Below are positions 31,201 through 41,061 of a stretch of DNA of 43,759 bases, one piece after another; position 1 is the stretch's first letter; each line of letters opens with the position of its first letter. Source of the DNA: Verrucomicrobiota bacterium (GTDB lineage: Bacteria; Verrucomicrobiota; Verrucomicrobiia; Opitutales; Opitutaceae). The position numbers and the translations under genes are program-made. A model generated the notes under the pieces. The model did not search any database. It saw only the letters and a list, made by a program, of their open reading frames with translations, and was not told the origin of the DNA. The stretch spans positions 1 to 43,759 of the forward strand of contig JAPLTN010000048.1 in the NCBI GenBank assembly GCA_026398135.1, given 5' to 3'.

Positions 31201-32869
31201 CGGTGCTGGCGGGGAGTTCCTCGAAGAGGCCGAGCCGTCCGCCGAGGAGCATGTTGAGCGACATGACCGCCTTTTCGCGGACGGAGTCGATGGGCGGGTT
31301 GGTGACCTGGGCGAAGAGCTGCTTGAAGTAAGTATAGAGCAGGCGCGGGCGGCGCGAGAGGACGGCGAGCGGGCAATCCTCACCCATGGAACCGGTGGGC
31401 TCGAGGCCTTCGGCGAGCGGGGTGAGCACGAGTTCGACCTCGTCGCTCTCGTAACCGAAGGCGATCTGGCCGGGGAGGAGCAACTCGGGCGCGTCGAGGG
31501 ATGGGGCGGGGATGGGGCCGGCGTGGGTCTGGAGGTTGACCAGATGGCCGTCGCACCACTCGCGAAAGTGGCGGGAGGAGGTGATGGCGGCCTTTACCTC
31601 GGCGTCGCGGAGAAATTTGCCGGTGGCGAAGTCGATGGCGATCATGCGGCCGGGCCCGAGGCGGCCGGACTCGATGACCTTGCCGGGGAAGTCGTGCACG
31701 AGGCCGGCTTCGGAGCCGAGGATGACGTAGCCATCGTCGAAAATCTTATAACGGGCGGGGCGCAGGCCGTTGCGATCGAGCGTGGCGCCAACGACTTTGC
31801 CATCGGTGAAGATAATGGCGGCGGGACCGTCCCACGGCTCGATAACGGCGGCGTGGTAGCGGTAGAAGGCCCGGGTCTCGGGGCTGAGGGTCTTATCCTT
31901 CTCCCAGGCCGGGGGCATCATCATCGTGGCGGCATGCAGGGGGCTGCGGCCGCCGAGGGTGAGGAGCTGGAGGGCGTTGTCGAAGGAGGCGGAGTCGGAG
32001 CCGGACGGCTGGACGAGGGGCTTGAGGTCGTCGAAGCGGTCGCCCCAGACGCCGTGGGCGGTGGAGTTTTCGCGGGCGCGCATCTGGTTGCGATTGCCGC
32101 GGATGGTGTTGATCTCGCCGTTGTGCGCCAGCATGCGGAACGGATGGGCCAGCGACCAGGTGGGGAAGGTGTTGGTCGAGTAGCGCTGGTGGAAAATCGC
32201 GAACGCGGTGGTGAAGAGCGGGCTCTTCAGGTCGGGGTAGAATTTCTTGATCTGGGCGGGAGTGAGCAGGCCCTTGTAAACGATGGTGCGGCTGCTGAAG
32301 GAGCAGATGTAGAAACCGGGGATCTTGGCCCCGAGGACGAGGCGTTCGGCGGAGTTGCAGGCGAGGAAGAGCTTGCGCTCGAATTCGTCGTCCGGGGTGT
32401 CGTCCTTGCGGGCGACGAGGGCCTGTACGATGAGCGGCTGGGTATCGAGGGCCTTGCGGCCGAGGCAGGAGGCATCGGTGGGGACTTCGCGCCAGCCAAG
32501 GAAGGCGAGGCCTTCGGCTTTTACCGCGGTCTCGACGATTTTTTTGCAGTGGGCCTGGGCGTAGTCGTCGTCCACCGGCAGGAACATCATGCCGACGCCG
32601 AGATCGGAGTCCTTGAAGAGGGGCTTGTTGATCGAGGCGAGGTAGTCCTTGAAAAACTCGATGGGAATCTGGGTGAGCAGGCCGGCGCCGTCGCCGGTGA
32701 CGGCATCGGCGTCGATGGCGCCGCGATGGGCGAGGGCCTTGAGGGCGGAGATGGCGCGATTAAGCACGTCGTAAGAACGCTCGCCGGTGAGCTTCGCGAT
32801 GAAGCCGACGCCACAGGCATCGTGTTCTTGGTCAAAGGAATAGAGCGGAGACGGGATGATCGTGGCCAT
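28292..32869 (-). CDS. gltB: glutamate synthase large subunit (paralogue 2)
   Basis: A 1525-residue GOGAT alpha subunit: glutamine + 2-oxoglutarate + NADPH gives two glutamate. The N-terminal Ntn amidotransferase has its nucleophile at C19 (EHDACGVGF), exposed after removal of a short propeptide. A central domain follows, then the FMN-binding synthase barrel ([46 protein letters not shown]). The 3Fe-4S cysteines are in [15 protein letters not shown], and the C-terminal GXGXG beta-helix (GGEIIIRP, FAVRNSGATAVVEG) is present. All domains appear intact. It has no adjacent gltD; the only small subunit is 1.9 kb upstream. It is clearly diverged from the copy at 36412-41061, so it is not a recent duplicate. 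Confidence 0.96.
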   Translation of the reverse strand: MATIIPSPLYSFDQEHDACGVGFIAKLTGERSYDVLNRAISALKALAHRGAIDADAVTGDGAGLLTQIPIEFFKDYLASINKPLFKDSDLGVGMMFLPVDDDYAQAHCKKIVETAVKAEGLAFLGWREVPTDASCLGRKALDTQPLIVQALVARKDDTPDDEFERKLFLACNSAERLVLGAKIPGFYICSFSSRTIVYKGLLTPAQIKKFYPDLKSPLFTTAFAIFHQRYSTNTFPTWSLAHPFRMLAHNGEINTIRGNRNQMRARENSTAHGVWGDRFDDLKPLVQPSGSDSASFDNALQLLTLGGRSPLHAATMMMPPAWEKDKTLSPETRAFYRYHAAVIEPWDGPAAIIFTDGKVVGATLDRNGLRPARYKIFDDGYVILGSEAGLVHDFPGKVIESGRLGPGRMIAIDFATGKFLRDAEVKAAITSSRHFREWCDGHLVNLQTHAGPIPAPSLDAPELLLPGQIAFGYESDEVELVLTPLAEGLEPTGSMGEDCPLAVLSRRPRLLYTYFKQLFAQVTNPPIDSVREKAVMSLNMLLGGRLGLFEELPASTGLVELDSPVLLHHEFAALIELPVLKGRIATLSAHFSAIAAPGAANASVNLEPALKALAAAAEKAVRDGAKLVVIADCGVNARQAGIPMLLAVGAVHQQLVRAGLRLQADLVAKTGEAREVHQIATLLGFGANAVYPTLALCTIAQLAATGKTAKPVEPAKALANFRDTIDAGLYKIMAKMGISTLASYRGGQMFEALGVSSKVIAECFTGTASPIGGIDYLQIAGETLCRHAKAFPAELPAPGSLLLALQPEGYYRVNKRGEGEFHGWNPKVVASMNKFIKAPDFAGYQEWKTQGDEHAPVALKDLLKIRFDPAKAIPLDEVDPIEEIRRRFTTAGMSLGALSPEMHEALAIAMNRIGGKSNSGEGGEDPDRFNVRPNGDNANSAIKQVASGRFGVTAAYLSSAKEIEIKMAQGAKPGEGGQLPGAKVTPLIAKLRYSVPGVMLISPPPHHDIYSIEDLAQLIFDLKEVNPRAKVCVKLVSSSGVGTVAAGVAKAYADVVLVSGHDGGTGASPLASIKNAGSAWEIGVAEAHQVLMMNQLRGRVVLRTDGGMKTGRDIIIAALLGAEEFNFGTAALIAGGCAMFRVCHLNTCPVGVATQREDLRAKFRGKPENIINFFNAVAEDVRHYLAKLGARTLNDIIGRVDLLEQIDDPANPKTKLLNLGGLLHNPDPSGELDRYHTRERNERFGNEGSLDEAIVQDARDVLLKMSKSLVRRYKITNVNRDVGTMLSGQIALLNGDEGLPAGTIDLSFTGSAGQSFGTFLVNGVRLTLNGEANDYVGKGINGGEIIIRPKSSEIFSWKDQSIIGNTCLYGATGGSLFAAGRAGERFAVRNSGATAVVEGVGDHGCEYMTGGLVVILGETGTNFGAGMSGGLAFVYDEKGGFEKKINPAMIGLERITDEAESKSLRDLISLHFRFTSSKQAQKLVETWESEAGKFWKVVPFAPTPDAPKPVYRFDPAKVPVVVGAV

Positions 32870-33042
32870 GGATGCGAAAAGTGAATTGGGCGGCGAGCCG
32901 CCAGGGATTTATGCAGGAACCGCGCCGCCTAGCCGAAGGATAAGCGCGCGGTTTTACGGGCATTAGTTGAGTGGCGGAAGCAGGGGGCGAGCGAAATTTT
33001 GTCAAGGCGCGGGGGGTATTCGGGCGTGACGGGGAAATAAAT

Positions 33043-33480
33043 TCAGGGCACAGGCAGACCGGCCGCACGGGCGAGCGCGATTTGGCGGTTATCGAAGCTC
33101 AAAAAAGCGGAGGCTTTGAGGTGGAGCGCGGCGGCGACGTGGAAAACATCAAAGGCGCGGGTGCCGATCAGGGCGCTGTGGGTGGCGGTGAGCTTACGCG
33201 CCTGGGAGAGCACCGGCGGAAGTGGCAGCGTAAACGAGAGGATCGCTCCGGCGGCGAGGTCGGCGTGGAGCCGTTCTTCGGCTTCCACGAGATCAGCCCG
33301 GGAGGATTCGCGGCGGAAAAGGCGCAACTGGAGAGCGTTTTCCATCTCAAATTGCTGCCATGTGGTGAGGATTAGCGGCCGGGCTACGGCGCTGACGGCG
33401 GCCAAGGCGGCGGGAGTATTGGCGTCCGCTAGATACAACGAGACCAACAAGCTGGTATCGGCATAAACCGGCGCACTCAT
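33043..33480 (-). CDS. PIN-domain toxin (VapC-like)
   Basis: A 145-residue PIN-domain RNase toxin: D8 (VYADTSLLVSLYL), E45/E47 (WQQFEMENAL), D111 (AFDVFHVAAAL) and D130 (LSFDNRQ) form the acidic site. It overlaps the Phd-type antitoxin gene upstream by 4 bp. The pair lies between gltB and the DUF2959 gene, 173 bp upstream of gltB on the same strand, so read-through into gltB is possible. RNA target unknown. Confidence 0.92.
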   Translation of the reverse strand: MSAPVYADTSLLVSLYLADANTPAALAAVSAVARPLILTTWQQFEMENALQLRLFRRESSRADLVEAEERLHADLAAGAILSFTLPLPPVLSQARKLTATHSALIGTRAFDVFHVAAALHLKASAFLSFDNRQIALARAAGLPVP

Positions 33481-33737
33481 AGATCCCCGCGTCCTTCGGC
33501 CACAAGATCGGCATGGGTGAGGGTGGAGCGAACGGCGGGCGGGAGTGGCCGCTGACGCCAGTAATCACGGAGAGTGGCGGGTGTTTCGGCAGCCGAAGCG
33601 ACAACTGCCGGGGTAATGGGCGACAGGCGCGCGACCGGATGATTGCGACGGGTAATGATAATCTCCTCCCCCTGTTCGACTTCTGCAATCATGGCAGCCA
33701 ACCCATGTTGGACGGAACGGATGCTGGCGCTTTTCAT
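33477..33737 (-). CDS. Phd/YefM-family antitoxin
   Basis: An 86-residue antitoxin. The N-terminal Phd/YefM fold (KSASIRSVQHGLAAMIAEVE, then QGEEIIITRRNHPVARLSPI) binds operator DNA. The C-terminal tail (LRDYWRQRPLPPAV and on) should neutralise the PIN toxin. The ATG at 33737 gives the typical Phd start; ATG 33758 and TTG 33767 are in-frame alternatives, but the former lies in a perfect palindrome that is better read as the operator. TGA overlaps the toxin ATG. Confidence 0.88.
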   Translation of the reverse strand: MKSASIRSVQHGLAAMIAEVEQGEEIIITRRNHPVARLSPITPAVVASAAETPATLRDYWRQRPLPPAVRSTLTHADLVAEGRGDL

Positions 33738-33758
33738 GTCTAACATAATGTTAGACAT
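33736..33758. promoter_or_regulatory. perfect palindrome, TA autoregulatory operator
   Basis: ATGTCTAACAT (33736-33746), one base, ATGTTAGACAT (33748-33758): 11-bp perfect arms in an AT-rich patch overlapping the antitoxin start codon. Phd-type antitoxins bind such palindromes to repress their operon. Role inferred from position. Confidence 0.7.
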
Positions 33759-33970
33759 TTTTTGCAAGTCAAGAACCGGCAGGAAACCCGACTCACCGTG
33801 CTGCGCGCTTATGACCAGCTCTGACCAGCCGAGCCAGCGGGTTTAACCCCATACCGGGCGCGGAGGGGGTTTGGTATCGTGACCTGCGGTTAATGCCTGG
33901 AAGGCCAACGGCCTCAGTCAGCCGACCCAAGGTCGAGTCCACACGTTTCCGCCAATCCAACCAACCTATC

Positions 33971-34609
33971 ATGAAACCCTTCGCTCCCTACGCTCTTATC
34001 GCCTCCGCCGTCCTCGTCGGGGGCTGCGCTTCCGCCGGCTACGACAAGGCCGCCGACACCTCCATTTCTTTGCGCGAAACCGCCAACAGCATCTCGCGCG
34101 GCAGCGCCCAGGTGGACGCCACTCTGGCGACTTTAACCGATCTGGTGAACAGCCCGGCGGAGAACATCAAACCCCAGTTCCAGAAATTCGACGACTCCGT
34201 GACCAAACTCGCCTCGCTGTCCAAAGAAGTCGGCGAAGACGCGGCCGACATGGAAAAACAGGGTTCCGCCTATTTTAAAAAATGGGACGAGGAGCTGGCC
34301 AAGATCAACAACGAGGACATCCGCTCCCGCAGCACCGAGCGCAAATCCGAGGTCTCCGAGCGCTTCAGCCGGGTGCGCGTGAGCTACTTGCGCGCCAAGA
34401 ACGCGTTCACCCCGTTGATGTCCAACTTGAAGGACATCCGCACCGCGCTGGCCACCGATCTCACCGGAGCGGGCCTCGCCTCGATCCGCTCCACCGCGAA
34501 CCAAGCCAAGGGGGACGCCGGGCCCCTGCGTGATTCGCTAGGCGCGCTGGCGGCGGATTTCCGCGCGCTGGGCGTTTCGCTATCGAGCTCCAGTCCGGTG
34601 TCGCAGTAA
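33971..34609 (+). CDS. DUF2959 family lipoprotein
   Basis: A 212-residue lipoprotein. The signal peptide MKPFAPYALIASAVLVGGC ends in the lipobox LVGGC, so the protein is lipid-anchored outside the cytoplasm. The mature part is almost entirely helical and coiled-coil-like (SLRETANSISRGSAQVDATL, QFQKFDDSVTKLASLSKEVG and so on), as in the DUF2959 family, whose function is unknown. The ATG at 33971 places the signal peptide correctly; the frame opens at 33893. It is convergent with gltD across a long inverted repeat. Confidence 0.87.
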   Translation: MKPFAPYALIASAVLVGGCASAGYDKAADTSISLRETANSISRGSAQVDATLATLTDLVNSPAENIKPQFQKFDDSVTKLASLSKEVGEDAADMEKQGSAYFKKWDEELAKINNEDIRSRSTERKSEVSERFSRVRVSYLRAKNAFTPLMSNLKDIRTALATDLTGAGLASIRSTANQAKGDAGPLRDSLGALAADFRALGVSLSSSSPVSQ

Positions 34610-34669
34610 GCGGCGAAAGCCTTGGCCGGACCGCCTAAAGGCGGGACTCCAACGGGCGGGAGCGCGGAA

Positions 34670-34742
34670 TTGGTCGGGGACGGCCAACTCTACATCACTG
34701 AAACCGGCGTTTCTATGTGTAGCGTTGGCCGTCCCCGGCCAA
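34670..34742. terminator. long inverted repeat between convergent genes
   Basis: Arms of 25 nt at 34670-34694 and 34718-34742 pair almost perfectly (core GGGGACGGCCAAC/GTTGGCCGTCCCC), with a 23-nt loop. It lies between the DUF2959 stop and the gltD stop, so it can act as a bidirectional terminator. A smaller hairpin CGCCT/AGGCG sits at 34632-34643. It may be a copy of a dispersed repeat. Confidence 0.6.
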
Positions 34743-34793
34743 GGTTTTGTGCGCCTCGTGGCGCATAATCGTCCCGAACTAAAAAACGAACCC

Positions 34794-36281
34794 TTACGGC
34801 AGCGTGGTGCTGCCCATGAGGTAACGATCACACTCTCTCGCGGCGGCGCGGCCTTCGTTGATGGCCCAGACGACCAAGCTCTGGCCGCGACGACAATCAC
34901 CGGCGGCGAACACGCCGGGCAGGTTCGTGGTGTGCACGTTGTGGTCGGCTTTAATGTTGCTGCGCGGATCGGTGTCGAGAGTGAGCGCCTTGACCAAGGC
35001 TTGCTCGGGCCCGAGGAAGCCCATCGCCAGTAACACGAGTTGGGCGGGGCGGGTTTTTTCGGTGCCGGGCTGCTCGACGGGAACGAAGGCACCCTTGTCG
35101 TTTTTCTCCCACTTCACTTCGACGGTGACGAGGGACTCGACCCGGCCTTGGGCGTCGGCGTTGAACTTTTTGACTGTGGTCAGATAGACGCGCGGGTCGG
35201 AGCCGTAGCGGGCGGCGGCTTCTTCCTGGCCGTAGTCCACTTTGAGCGTCTTGGGCCACTCGGGCCAGGGGTTGTTGGGCTGACGCTCCAGCGCGGGCTT
35301 GGGCATGATTTCGATCTGGGTGACGCTGCGGCAGCCTTGGCGCAGGGAGGAGCCCACGCAGTCGGTGCCGGTGTCGCCGCCGCCGATCACGATCACGTCC
35401 TTGTCCTTGGCGTTGATGGGGCTGGCGGAGCCGTCGCCGGAGTCGAGCACGGCCTTGGTGTTGGCGGTGAGATACTCCATCGCGAGGTGGATGCCGGCGG
35501 CTTCGCGGCCGGGGGCGGGCAAGTCGCGGCCCAGGGTGGCGCCGGTGGCGAGCACGATGGCGTCGTGGTCTTTGCGGAGCTGGGCCGCGTCATGAGTAAC
35601 GCCGATGTGGGCGTTGCAGACGAATTTAACGCCTTCCTGTTCGAGCAACTGCACGCGGCGGAGAACGACCTCTTTTTTATCCAGCTTCATGTTGGGGATG
35701 CCATACATGAGCAGGCCGCCCGGGCGGTCGGCGCGTTCAAACACGGTGACGGTGTGGCCGGCGGCGTTGAGCTGGGCGGCGGCGGCGAGGCCGGCGGGGC
35801 CGGAGCCGATGACGGCGACTTTTTTGCCGGTGCGCTGGCGGGGGGCGGTGGGGATGACCCAACCCTCGTCCCAGCCCTTGTCGATGATCGAGCACTCGAT
35901 GTTCTTGATCGTGACGGGCGGGTTGTTGATGCCGAGCACGCAGGAGCCTTCGCAGGGCGCGGGGCAGACGCGGCCGGTGAACTCGGGGAAGTTATTGGTC
36001 TTGTGCAGGCGCTCCAGCGCCTCCTGCCAGCGGCCGCGGAAAACGAGGTCGTTGAACTCGGGGATCAGGTTGTTGATCGGGCAGCCGGAAGCCATGCCGC
36101 CGATGAGTTTGCCGGAGTGGCAGAAGGGGACGCCGCAATCCATGCAGCGCGCGCCCTGGTTGCGGAGCTGCTTCTCCTCCAGATGGAGGTGAAACTCGTT
36201 CCAGTCGCGGACGCGCTCGAGCGGGGGCCGGTCGGCGGGGATTTCGCGGAGATATTCAAGGAAGCCGGTAGGTTTGCCCAT
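34794..36281 (-). CDS. gltD: glutamate synthase small subunit
   Basis: A 495-residue GOGAT beta subunit that oxidises NADPH on FAD and passes electrons through Fe-S clusters to GltB. The N-terminal 4Fe-4S cysteines are in [22 protein letters not shown] and [12 protein letters not shown]. The FAD-binding motif is [15 protein letters not shown] (about 155), the NADPH-binding motif [11 protein letters not shown] (about 295), and the C-terminal FAD contact is [20 protein letters not shown]. Length is normal. It follows the first gltB on the same strand after 130 bp containing a long hairpin. It is the only small subunit in the window and may serve both large subunits. Confidence 0.96.
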   Translation of the reverse strand: MGKPTGFLEYLREIPADRPPLERVRDWNEFHLHLEEKQLRNQGARCMDCGVPFCHSGKLIGGMASGCPINNLIPEFNDLVFRGRWQEALERLHKTNNFPEFTGRVCPAPCEGSCVLGINNPPVTIKNIECSIIDKGWDEGWVIPTAPRQRTGKKVAVIGSGPAGLAAAAQLNAAGHTVTVFERADRPGGLLMYGIPNMKLDKKEVVLRRVQLLEQEGVKFVCNAHIGVTHDAAQLRKDHDAIVLATGATLGRDLPAPGREAAGIHLAMEYLTANTKAVLDSGDGSASPINAKDKDVIVIGGGDTGTDCVGSSLRQGCRSVTQIEIMPKPALERQPNNPWPEWPKTLKVDYGQEEAAARYGSDPRVYLTTVKKFNADAQGRVESLVTVEVKWEKNDKGAFVPVEQPGTEKTRPAQLVLLAMGFLGPEQALVKALTLDTDPRSNIKADHNVHTTNLPGVFAAGDCRRGQSLVVWAINEGRAAARECDRYLMGSTTLP

Positions 36282-36312
36282 GGGAGGATGGAGGTCGGAG
36301 TTTTAAAATTTT

Positions 36313-36393
36313 AACGCAAAGACGCGAAGGCGCGGAGGTCGCAAAGAAAGGAAGGGAAACTCTGCGTGCTTGGCGGCTTTGCGACTTTGCGTT
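36313..36393. repeat. imperfect inverted repeat in the gltB-gltD spacer
   Basis: A 25-nt arm at 36313-36337 (beginning AACGCAAAGACGC) and its inverted partner at 36369-36393 (ending GACTTTGCGTT) match at 20 of 25 positions. Each arm is itself a loose repeat of an AAGNCGC unit. Such CGCAAAG-type arrays recur in intergenic DNA of many bacteria. Here it could cause partial termination and lower gltD relative to gltB. Confidence 0.6.
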
Positions 36394-36411
36394 GAAGGAT
36401 TGGGGGTTGGA

Positions 36412-39400
36412 TTAGTTTCCGCCGACGCGGCTGGTGTCGCGGGCGTTTTCTTCGAAGGCGGCCATGATGGCTTCTTCGCCGGTCAGGCCTTGGGACTGGG
36501 CTTTCTCGATGCAGGCGAGCATGCGCTTGTAGTCCTTGGGCATCACCTTGACGAATTTCGGGAAGGTGGCGTCCCAATCGGCCAGCACCTCGGCGGCGCG
36601 GGCGCTGCCGGTCAGCTCGGCCTGGCGCTGGATGAGGGCGCGCAACTCGGCCTGCTCGGCGGCGGTCTCGATCTTCTCCATGGCGACCATGGAGAGGTTG
36701 ATGTTGCCCTTGAGCTGGTCGGCGGGGTCGAGCACGTAGGCCACGCCGCCGGACATGCCGGCGGCGAAGTTACGGCCGGTGGGGCCGAGGACGACGACCT
36801 TGCCGCCGGTCATGTATTCGAGGCCGTGGTCGCCCACGCCCTCGACCACGGTGGTGACGCCGGAGTTGCGCACGCCGAAACGCTCGCCGGCGCGGCCGCC
36901 GACGAAGAGTTCGCCATTGGTCGCGCCGTAGAGGGCGACGTTGCCGATGATGATGTTTTCCGAGGGCGCGAAGCCGGAATTGGCCGGGGCGCGGACCACG
37001 ATCTTGCCGCCGGAGAGACCCTTGCCGACGTAGTCGTTGGCGTCGCCGGTGAGGCGGAAGGTCATGCCCTTGGGCATAAAGGCGCCGAAGGACTGGCCGG
37101 CGGAACCGGAGAAACGGATGTCGATGGTGTTCTCGGGCAGGCCGGGCGCGCCGTATTTGCGGGTGACCTCGCTTCCGGTGATGGTGCCGACGACGCGGTG
37201 GATGTTTTTAACCGGAAGCTCGGCCACGACCTTCTCGCCGCGCTCGATGGCGGGGGCGCAGAGGTCGAGCAGGGCGGTGAGGTCGAGGGATTTGTCGAGG
37301 CCGTGGTCCTGGGTCTGCTGGCAGAAACGGCCGACCTCTGGGCCAGCGTCGGGCGAGTAGAGCAGGCTGGAGAAATCCATGCCCTTGGCCTTCCAGTGGG
37401 TGATGGCTTTGCGGGGTTCGAGGCGGTCGGTGCGGCCGACCATCTCGTCGATGGTGCGGAAGCCGAGCTGGGCCATGAGCTCGCGGACCTCCTGAGCGAT
37501 GAAGGTCATGAAGTTGACCACGTGCTCGGGCTTGCCGGCGAATTTCTCGCGCAGGCGCGGGTCCTGGGTGGCGACGCCGGCCGGGCAGGTGTTGAGATGG
37601 CAAACGCGCATCATGATACAGCCGGTGGCAACGAGCGGGGCGGTGGCGAAACCAAACTCCTCGGCGCCGAGCAGGGCGGCCATGATGACGTCGCGGCCGG
37701 TCTTGAGCTGGCCGTCAGTCTCGACCGCGATGCGGGAGCGGAGGTTGTTTAGGACGAGGGTTTGGTGGGTCTCGGCGAGGCCGAGTTCCCAAGGCAGGCC
37801 GGCGTGCCAGATGGAGTTCTGGGGCGAAGCGCCGGTGCCGCCGTCGTGACCGGAGATGAGGACAACGTCGGCGTGGGCCTTGGCGACGCCGGCGGCGATG
37901 GTGCCGACGCCGACCTCGGACACGAGCTTTACGCTCACGCGGGCGCGACGGTTGGCGTTTTTGAGGTCATGGATGAGCTCGGCCAAGTCCTCGATGGAGT
38001 AGATGTCGTGGTGCGGGGGCGGGGAAATGAGGCCGACGCCGGCGGTGGTGTGGCGGGTCTTGGCGACCCACGGGTAAACCTTGCTGCCGGGGAGCTGGCC
38101 GCCTTCGCCGGGCTTGGCACCCTGGGCCATCTTGATCTGGATCTCGCGGGCGCTGACCAGGTAGTGGCTGGTGACGCCGAAGCGGCCGGAGGCGACCTGC
38201 TTGATGGCGGAGTTCTTGGAGTCGCCAAGCTCGTTGGTCCAGGTGAAGCGGGCGGGATCTTCGCCGCCCTCGCCGGTGTTGGATTTGCCGCCGATGCGAT
38301 TCATCGCAATGGCGAGCGTCTCGTGGGCCTCGCTGGAGATGGAGCCGTAGGACATGGCACCGGTTTTGAAGCGGGCGAGGATCTTTTCGATGGGCTCAAC
38401 CTCTTCGAGCGGAATGGCATCGGAGGGCTTGAAATCCAGCATGCCGCGCAGGGTGCACAGGTTCTTCGAAGTGTCGTTCACCAGACCGGTGTAGGCCTTG
38501 AAGGTCTGGTAATCGCCGGTGCGGACGGACTTCTGGAGGGCGTGGATGGATTCGGGGTTGAAGAGGTGGTATTCGCCATCGGCGCGCCACTTGAACTGGC
38601 CGCCGGCGGGGAGGGCGTGGTCGATGGCGTTGCGCGGGCCGAAGGCGTCGCGGTGGCGCATGAGCACCTCTTGCGCGATAACATCGAGACCGATGCCGCC
38701 GACGCGGGAGGGCGTCCAGGTGAAGTAGTGGTCGATGACGTCCTGACGCAGGCCGACGGCCTCGAAAACCTGCGCGCCACGGTAGGACTGGATGGCGGAG
38801 ATGCCCATCTTGGAGGCGACTTTGACGACGCCCTTGGCGGTGGCTTTGACGAGGTTTTTGCAGGCGGTCTTGTGATCGACGCCGGCGAGCACGCCCTCGT
38901 GGATCATCTCGTCGATGGTCTCGAAGGCGAGGTAGGGATTGATGGCGCTCACGCCGTAGCCGAGCAGGACGGCCATGTGGTGAACCTGGCGGGCTTCGCC
39001 GGTTTCGAGCACGATGCTGACCTGGGTGCGCAAGCCCTCGCGGATGAGGTAATGGTGCAGGCCGGCGACGGCGAGCAAGGCGGGGATGGGGGCGTAGTCT
39101 TTGGTGACGCCGCGATCGGAGAGAATGAGGACGTTGACCTCGTTATCCTCAATGGCCCGGCGGGCGAGCACGCAGAGTTCTTCCATGGCCTTGGCGAGAC
39201 CCTGTTCGCCGCGCGAGACGCGGAAGAGAATGGGCAACACGTCCACCTTCAGGCCGGGAAGCTGGAGGCGGCGGATTTTGGCGAATTCCTCGTTGGTGAG
39301 GACGGGCAGGTCGAGCTCGACGCGGCGGCAGGCGGTCGCGCCGGGCTGGAGCAAGTTGCCCTCGGAGCCGAGCCGGGTCTCGGCGGAGGTGATGATTTCT

Positions 39401-41061
39401 TCGCGGATGCAGTCGATGGGCGGGTTGGTGACCTGGGCGAAGAGCTGCTTGAAATAATCGTAGAGCAGGCGGGGCTTGTTGGAGAGGACGGCGAGCGGGG
39501 TGTCGTTGCCCATGGAGCCGATGCCCTCGACGCCGTCCTTGGCCATGGGCAGGAGGATGGCGCGTTCGTCTTCGTGGGTGTAGCCGAAGGCGAGCTGGCG
39601 CTGCTGGAGCGTGTCGCGGTCGGGCGCGGGAAGCTCGGGTGCGGCGGGCAAGTCGTCGATATGGACGAGGTGCTCATTGAGCCAATTGCGATAGGGGAAC
39701 TCGGCGGCGAGCTGGCGCTTGATTTCGTCGTCGGGCACGATGCGGCCCTGCACGGTGTCCACGAGGAACATGTGGCCGGGCTGGAGGCGGCCCTTTTGCA
39801 CAACGTCGGCGGCGGGTATGTCGAGCACGCCGGCCTCGGAGGCGAGGATAACGAGATCGTCCTTGGTGACGTAGTAGCGGGCGGGGCGGAGACCGTTGCG
39901 ATCGAGCACTGCACCGATGACGTGGCCATCGGTAAAGGTCATGGCGGCGGGGCCGTCCCATGGCTCCATCAAGCACGCGTGGTATTGGTAGAAGGCCTTG
40001 CGAGTGTCATCCATGGTCTCGTGGTGGGACCAGGGCTCGGGGATCATCATCATGACCGCGTGCGGTAGAGAGCGACCGGCGAGGTGCAAGAGCTCCAGCG
40101 TGTTATCGAACATCGCGGAGTCGGAGCCGTTGGGGTTGATGACCGGGAGGATCTTCGAGATGTCGTCGCCGAAGGCATCAGAGACGAAATGGGCCTGGCG
40201 GGCGTGCATCCAGTTGATGTTGCCGCGGAGGGTGTTGATCTCGCCGTTGTGGGCGACGTAACGGTAGGGATGGGCGCGATCCCAGCTCGGGAACGTGTTG
40301 GTCGAGAAACGTGAGTGGACCAGCGCAATGGCGGTGGCCATCAGGGGGTTTTGCAGGTCGGGGAAGTAGTTCGCGAGCTGGGTGGTGAGCAACATGCCCT
40401 TATAAACCAAGGTTCGCGAAGACAGGCTGGGGAAGTAGCAGACCTCGGCACCGAGGAAGCCTTCGTCGCGGAGCTCGGCGAGGGCGCGCTTGCGCACGAC
40501 GTAGAGCTTGCGCTCGAAGGCGAGTTCGGTGGCGAGTTCGGCTGGGCGGCCGATGAAGAGCTGGCGGATGTAGGGCTCGCTGGCCTTGGCGGTTTCGCCG
40601 AGGGTGGAGTTGTCGGTCGGCACGGTGCGCCAGCCGATGAAGGAGAGCCCCTCGCTCTGGACGACTTGGGCGATTTTTTCCTCGATCTTGCGACGGTGGG
40701 TGGCGTTGCGCGGCAGGAAGAGGAGGCCGGTGCCGTAGTGCCCGGCGACGGGCAGGGTGAGGCGGGCCTTTTTAGCGGCGTCCACGCAGAAGGCATGCGG
40801 CACTTGGAGGAGAATACCCGCGCCGTCGCCGGTGTTGGGTTCGCTGCCGGCGGCGCCGCGATGATCGAGGTTTTCGAGTACCTGAATTCCCTGGCGCAGG
40901 ATGGAATGGGTGGCGCGGCCCTTCAGATCGGCGACGAAGCCGACGCCGCACGCGTCGTGCTCAAACCAAGGATCATAAAGACCCTGCTTGGCGGGGCGGC
41001 CAGTGCGGGGCTGGCGAGCGGACTGAACAGGGGGGAGGGCAAGGGGACGCGAGTTATTCAC
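36412..41061 (-). CDS. gltB: glutamate synthase large subunit (paralogue 1)
   Basis: A 1549-residue GOGAT alpha subunit, full length. The amidotransferase nucleophile is C38 ([10 protein letters not shown]), behind a 37-residue propeptide longer than that of the other copy. The FMN synthase barrel shows [28 protein letters not shown] and [18 protein letters not shown]. The 3Fe-4S site is [15 protein letters not shown], and the C-terminal beta-helix includes GGKIVVRAP and [14 protein letters not shown]. It lies directly upstream of gltD on the same strand, so this copy is the likely cognate partner. It has the classical gltBD order. Confidence 0.96.
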   Translation of the reverse strand: MNNSRPLALPPVQSARQPRTGRPAKQGLYDPWFEHDACGVGFVADLKGRATHSILRQGIQVLENLDHRGAAGSEPNTGDGAGILLQVPHAFCVDAAKKARLTLPVAGHYGTGLLFLPRNATHRRKIEEKIAQVVQSEGLSFIGWRTVPTDNSTLGETAKASEPYIRQLFIGRPAELATELAFERKLYVVRKRALAELRDEGFLGAEVCYFPSLSSRTLVYKGMLLTTQLANYFPDLQNPLMATAIALVHSRFSTNTFPSWDRAHPYRYVAHNGEINTLRGNINWMHARQAHFVSDAFGDDISKILPVINPNGSDSAMFDNTLELLHLAGRSLPHAVMMMIPEPWSHHETMDDTRKAFYQYHACLMEPWDGPAAMTFTDGHVIGAVLDRNGLRPARYYVTKDDLVILASEAGVLDIPAADVVQKGRLQPGHMFLVDTVQGRIVPDDEIKRQLAAEFPYRNWLNEHLVHIDDLPAAPELPAPDRDTLQQRQLAFGYTHEDERAILLPMAKDGVEGIGSMGNDTPLAVLSNKPRLLYDYFKQLFAQVTNPPIDCIREEIITSAETRLGSEGNLLQPGATACRRVELDLPVLTNEEFAKIRRLQLPGLKVDVLPILFRVSRGEQGLAKAMEELCVLARRAIEDNEVNVLILSDRGVTKDYAPIPALLAVAGLHHYLIREGLRTQVSIVLETGEARQVHHMAVLLGYGVSAINPYLAFETIDEMIHEGVLAGVDHKTACKNLVKATAKGVVKVASKMGISAIQSYRGAQVFEAVGLRQDVIDHYFTWTPSRVGGIGLDVIAQEVLMRHRDAFGPRNAIDHALPAGGQFKWRADGEYHLFNPESIHALQKSVRTGDYQTFKAYTGLVNDTSKNLCTLRGMLDFKPSDAIPLEEVEPIEKILARFKTGAMSYGSISSEAHETLAIAMNRIGGKSNTGEGGEDPARFTWTNELGDSKNSAIKQVASGRFGVTSHYLVSAREIQIKMAQGAKPGEGGQLPGSKVYPWVAKTRHTTAGVGLISPPPHHDIYSIEDLAELIHDLKNANRRARVSVKLVSEVGVGTIAAGVAKAHADVVLISGHDGGTGASPQNSIWHAGLPWELGLAETHQTLVLNNLRSRIAVETDGQLKTGRDVIMAALLGAEEFGFATAPLVATGCIMMRVCHLNTCPAGVATQDPRLREKFAGKPEHVVNFMTFIAQEVRELMAQLGFRTIDEMVGRTDRLEPRKAITHWKAKGMDFSSLLYSPDAGPEVGRFCQQTQDHGLDKSLDLTALLDLCAPAIERGEKVVAELPVKNIHRVVGTITGSEVTRKYGAPGLPENTIDIRFSGSAGQSFGAFMPKGMTFRLTGDANDYVGKGLSGGKIVVRAPANSGFAPSENIIIGNVALYGATNGELFVGGRAGERFGVRNSGVTTVVEGVGDHGLEYMTGGKVVVLGPTGRNFAAGMSGGVAYVLDPADQLKGNINLSMVAMEKIETAAEQAELRALIQRQAELTGSARAAEVLADWDATFPKFVKVMPKDYKRMLACIEKAQSQGLTGEEAIMAAFEENARDTSRVGGN

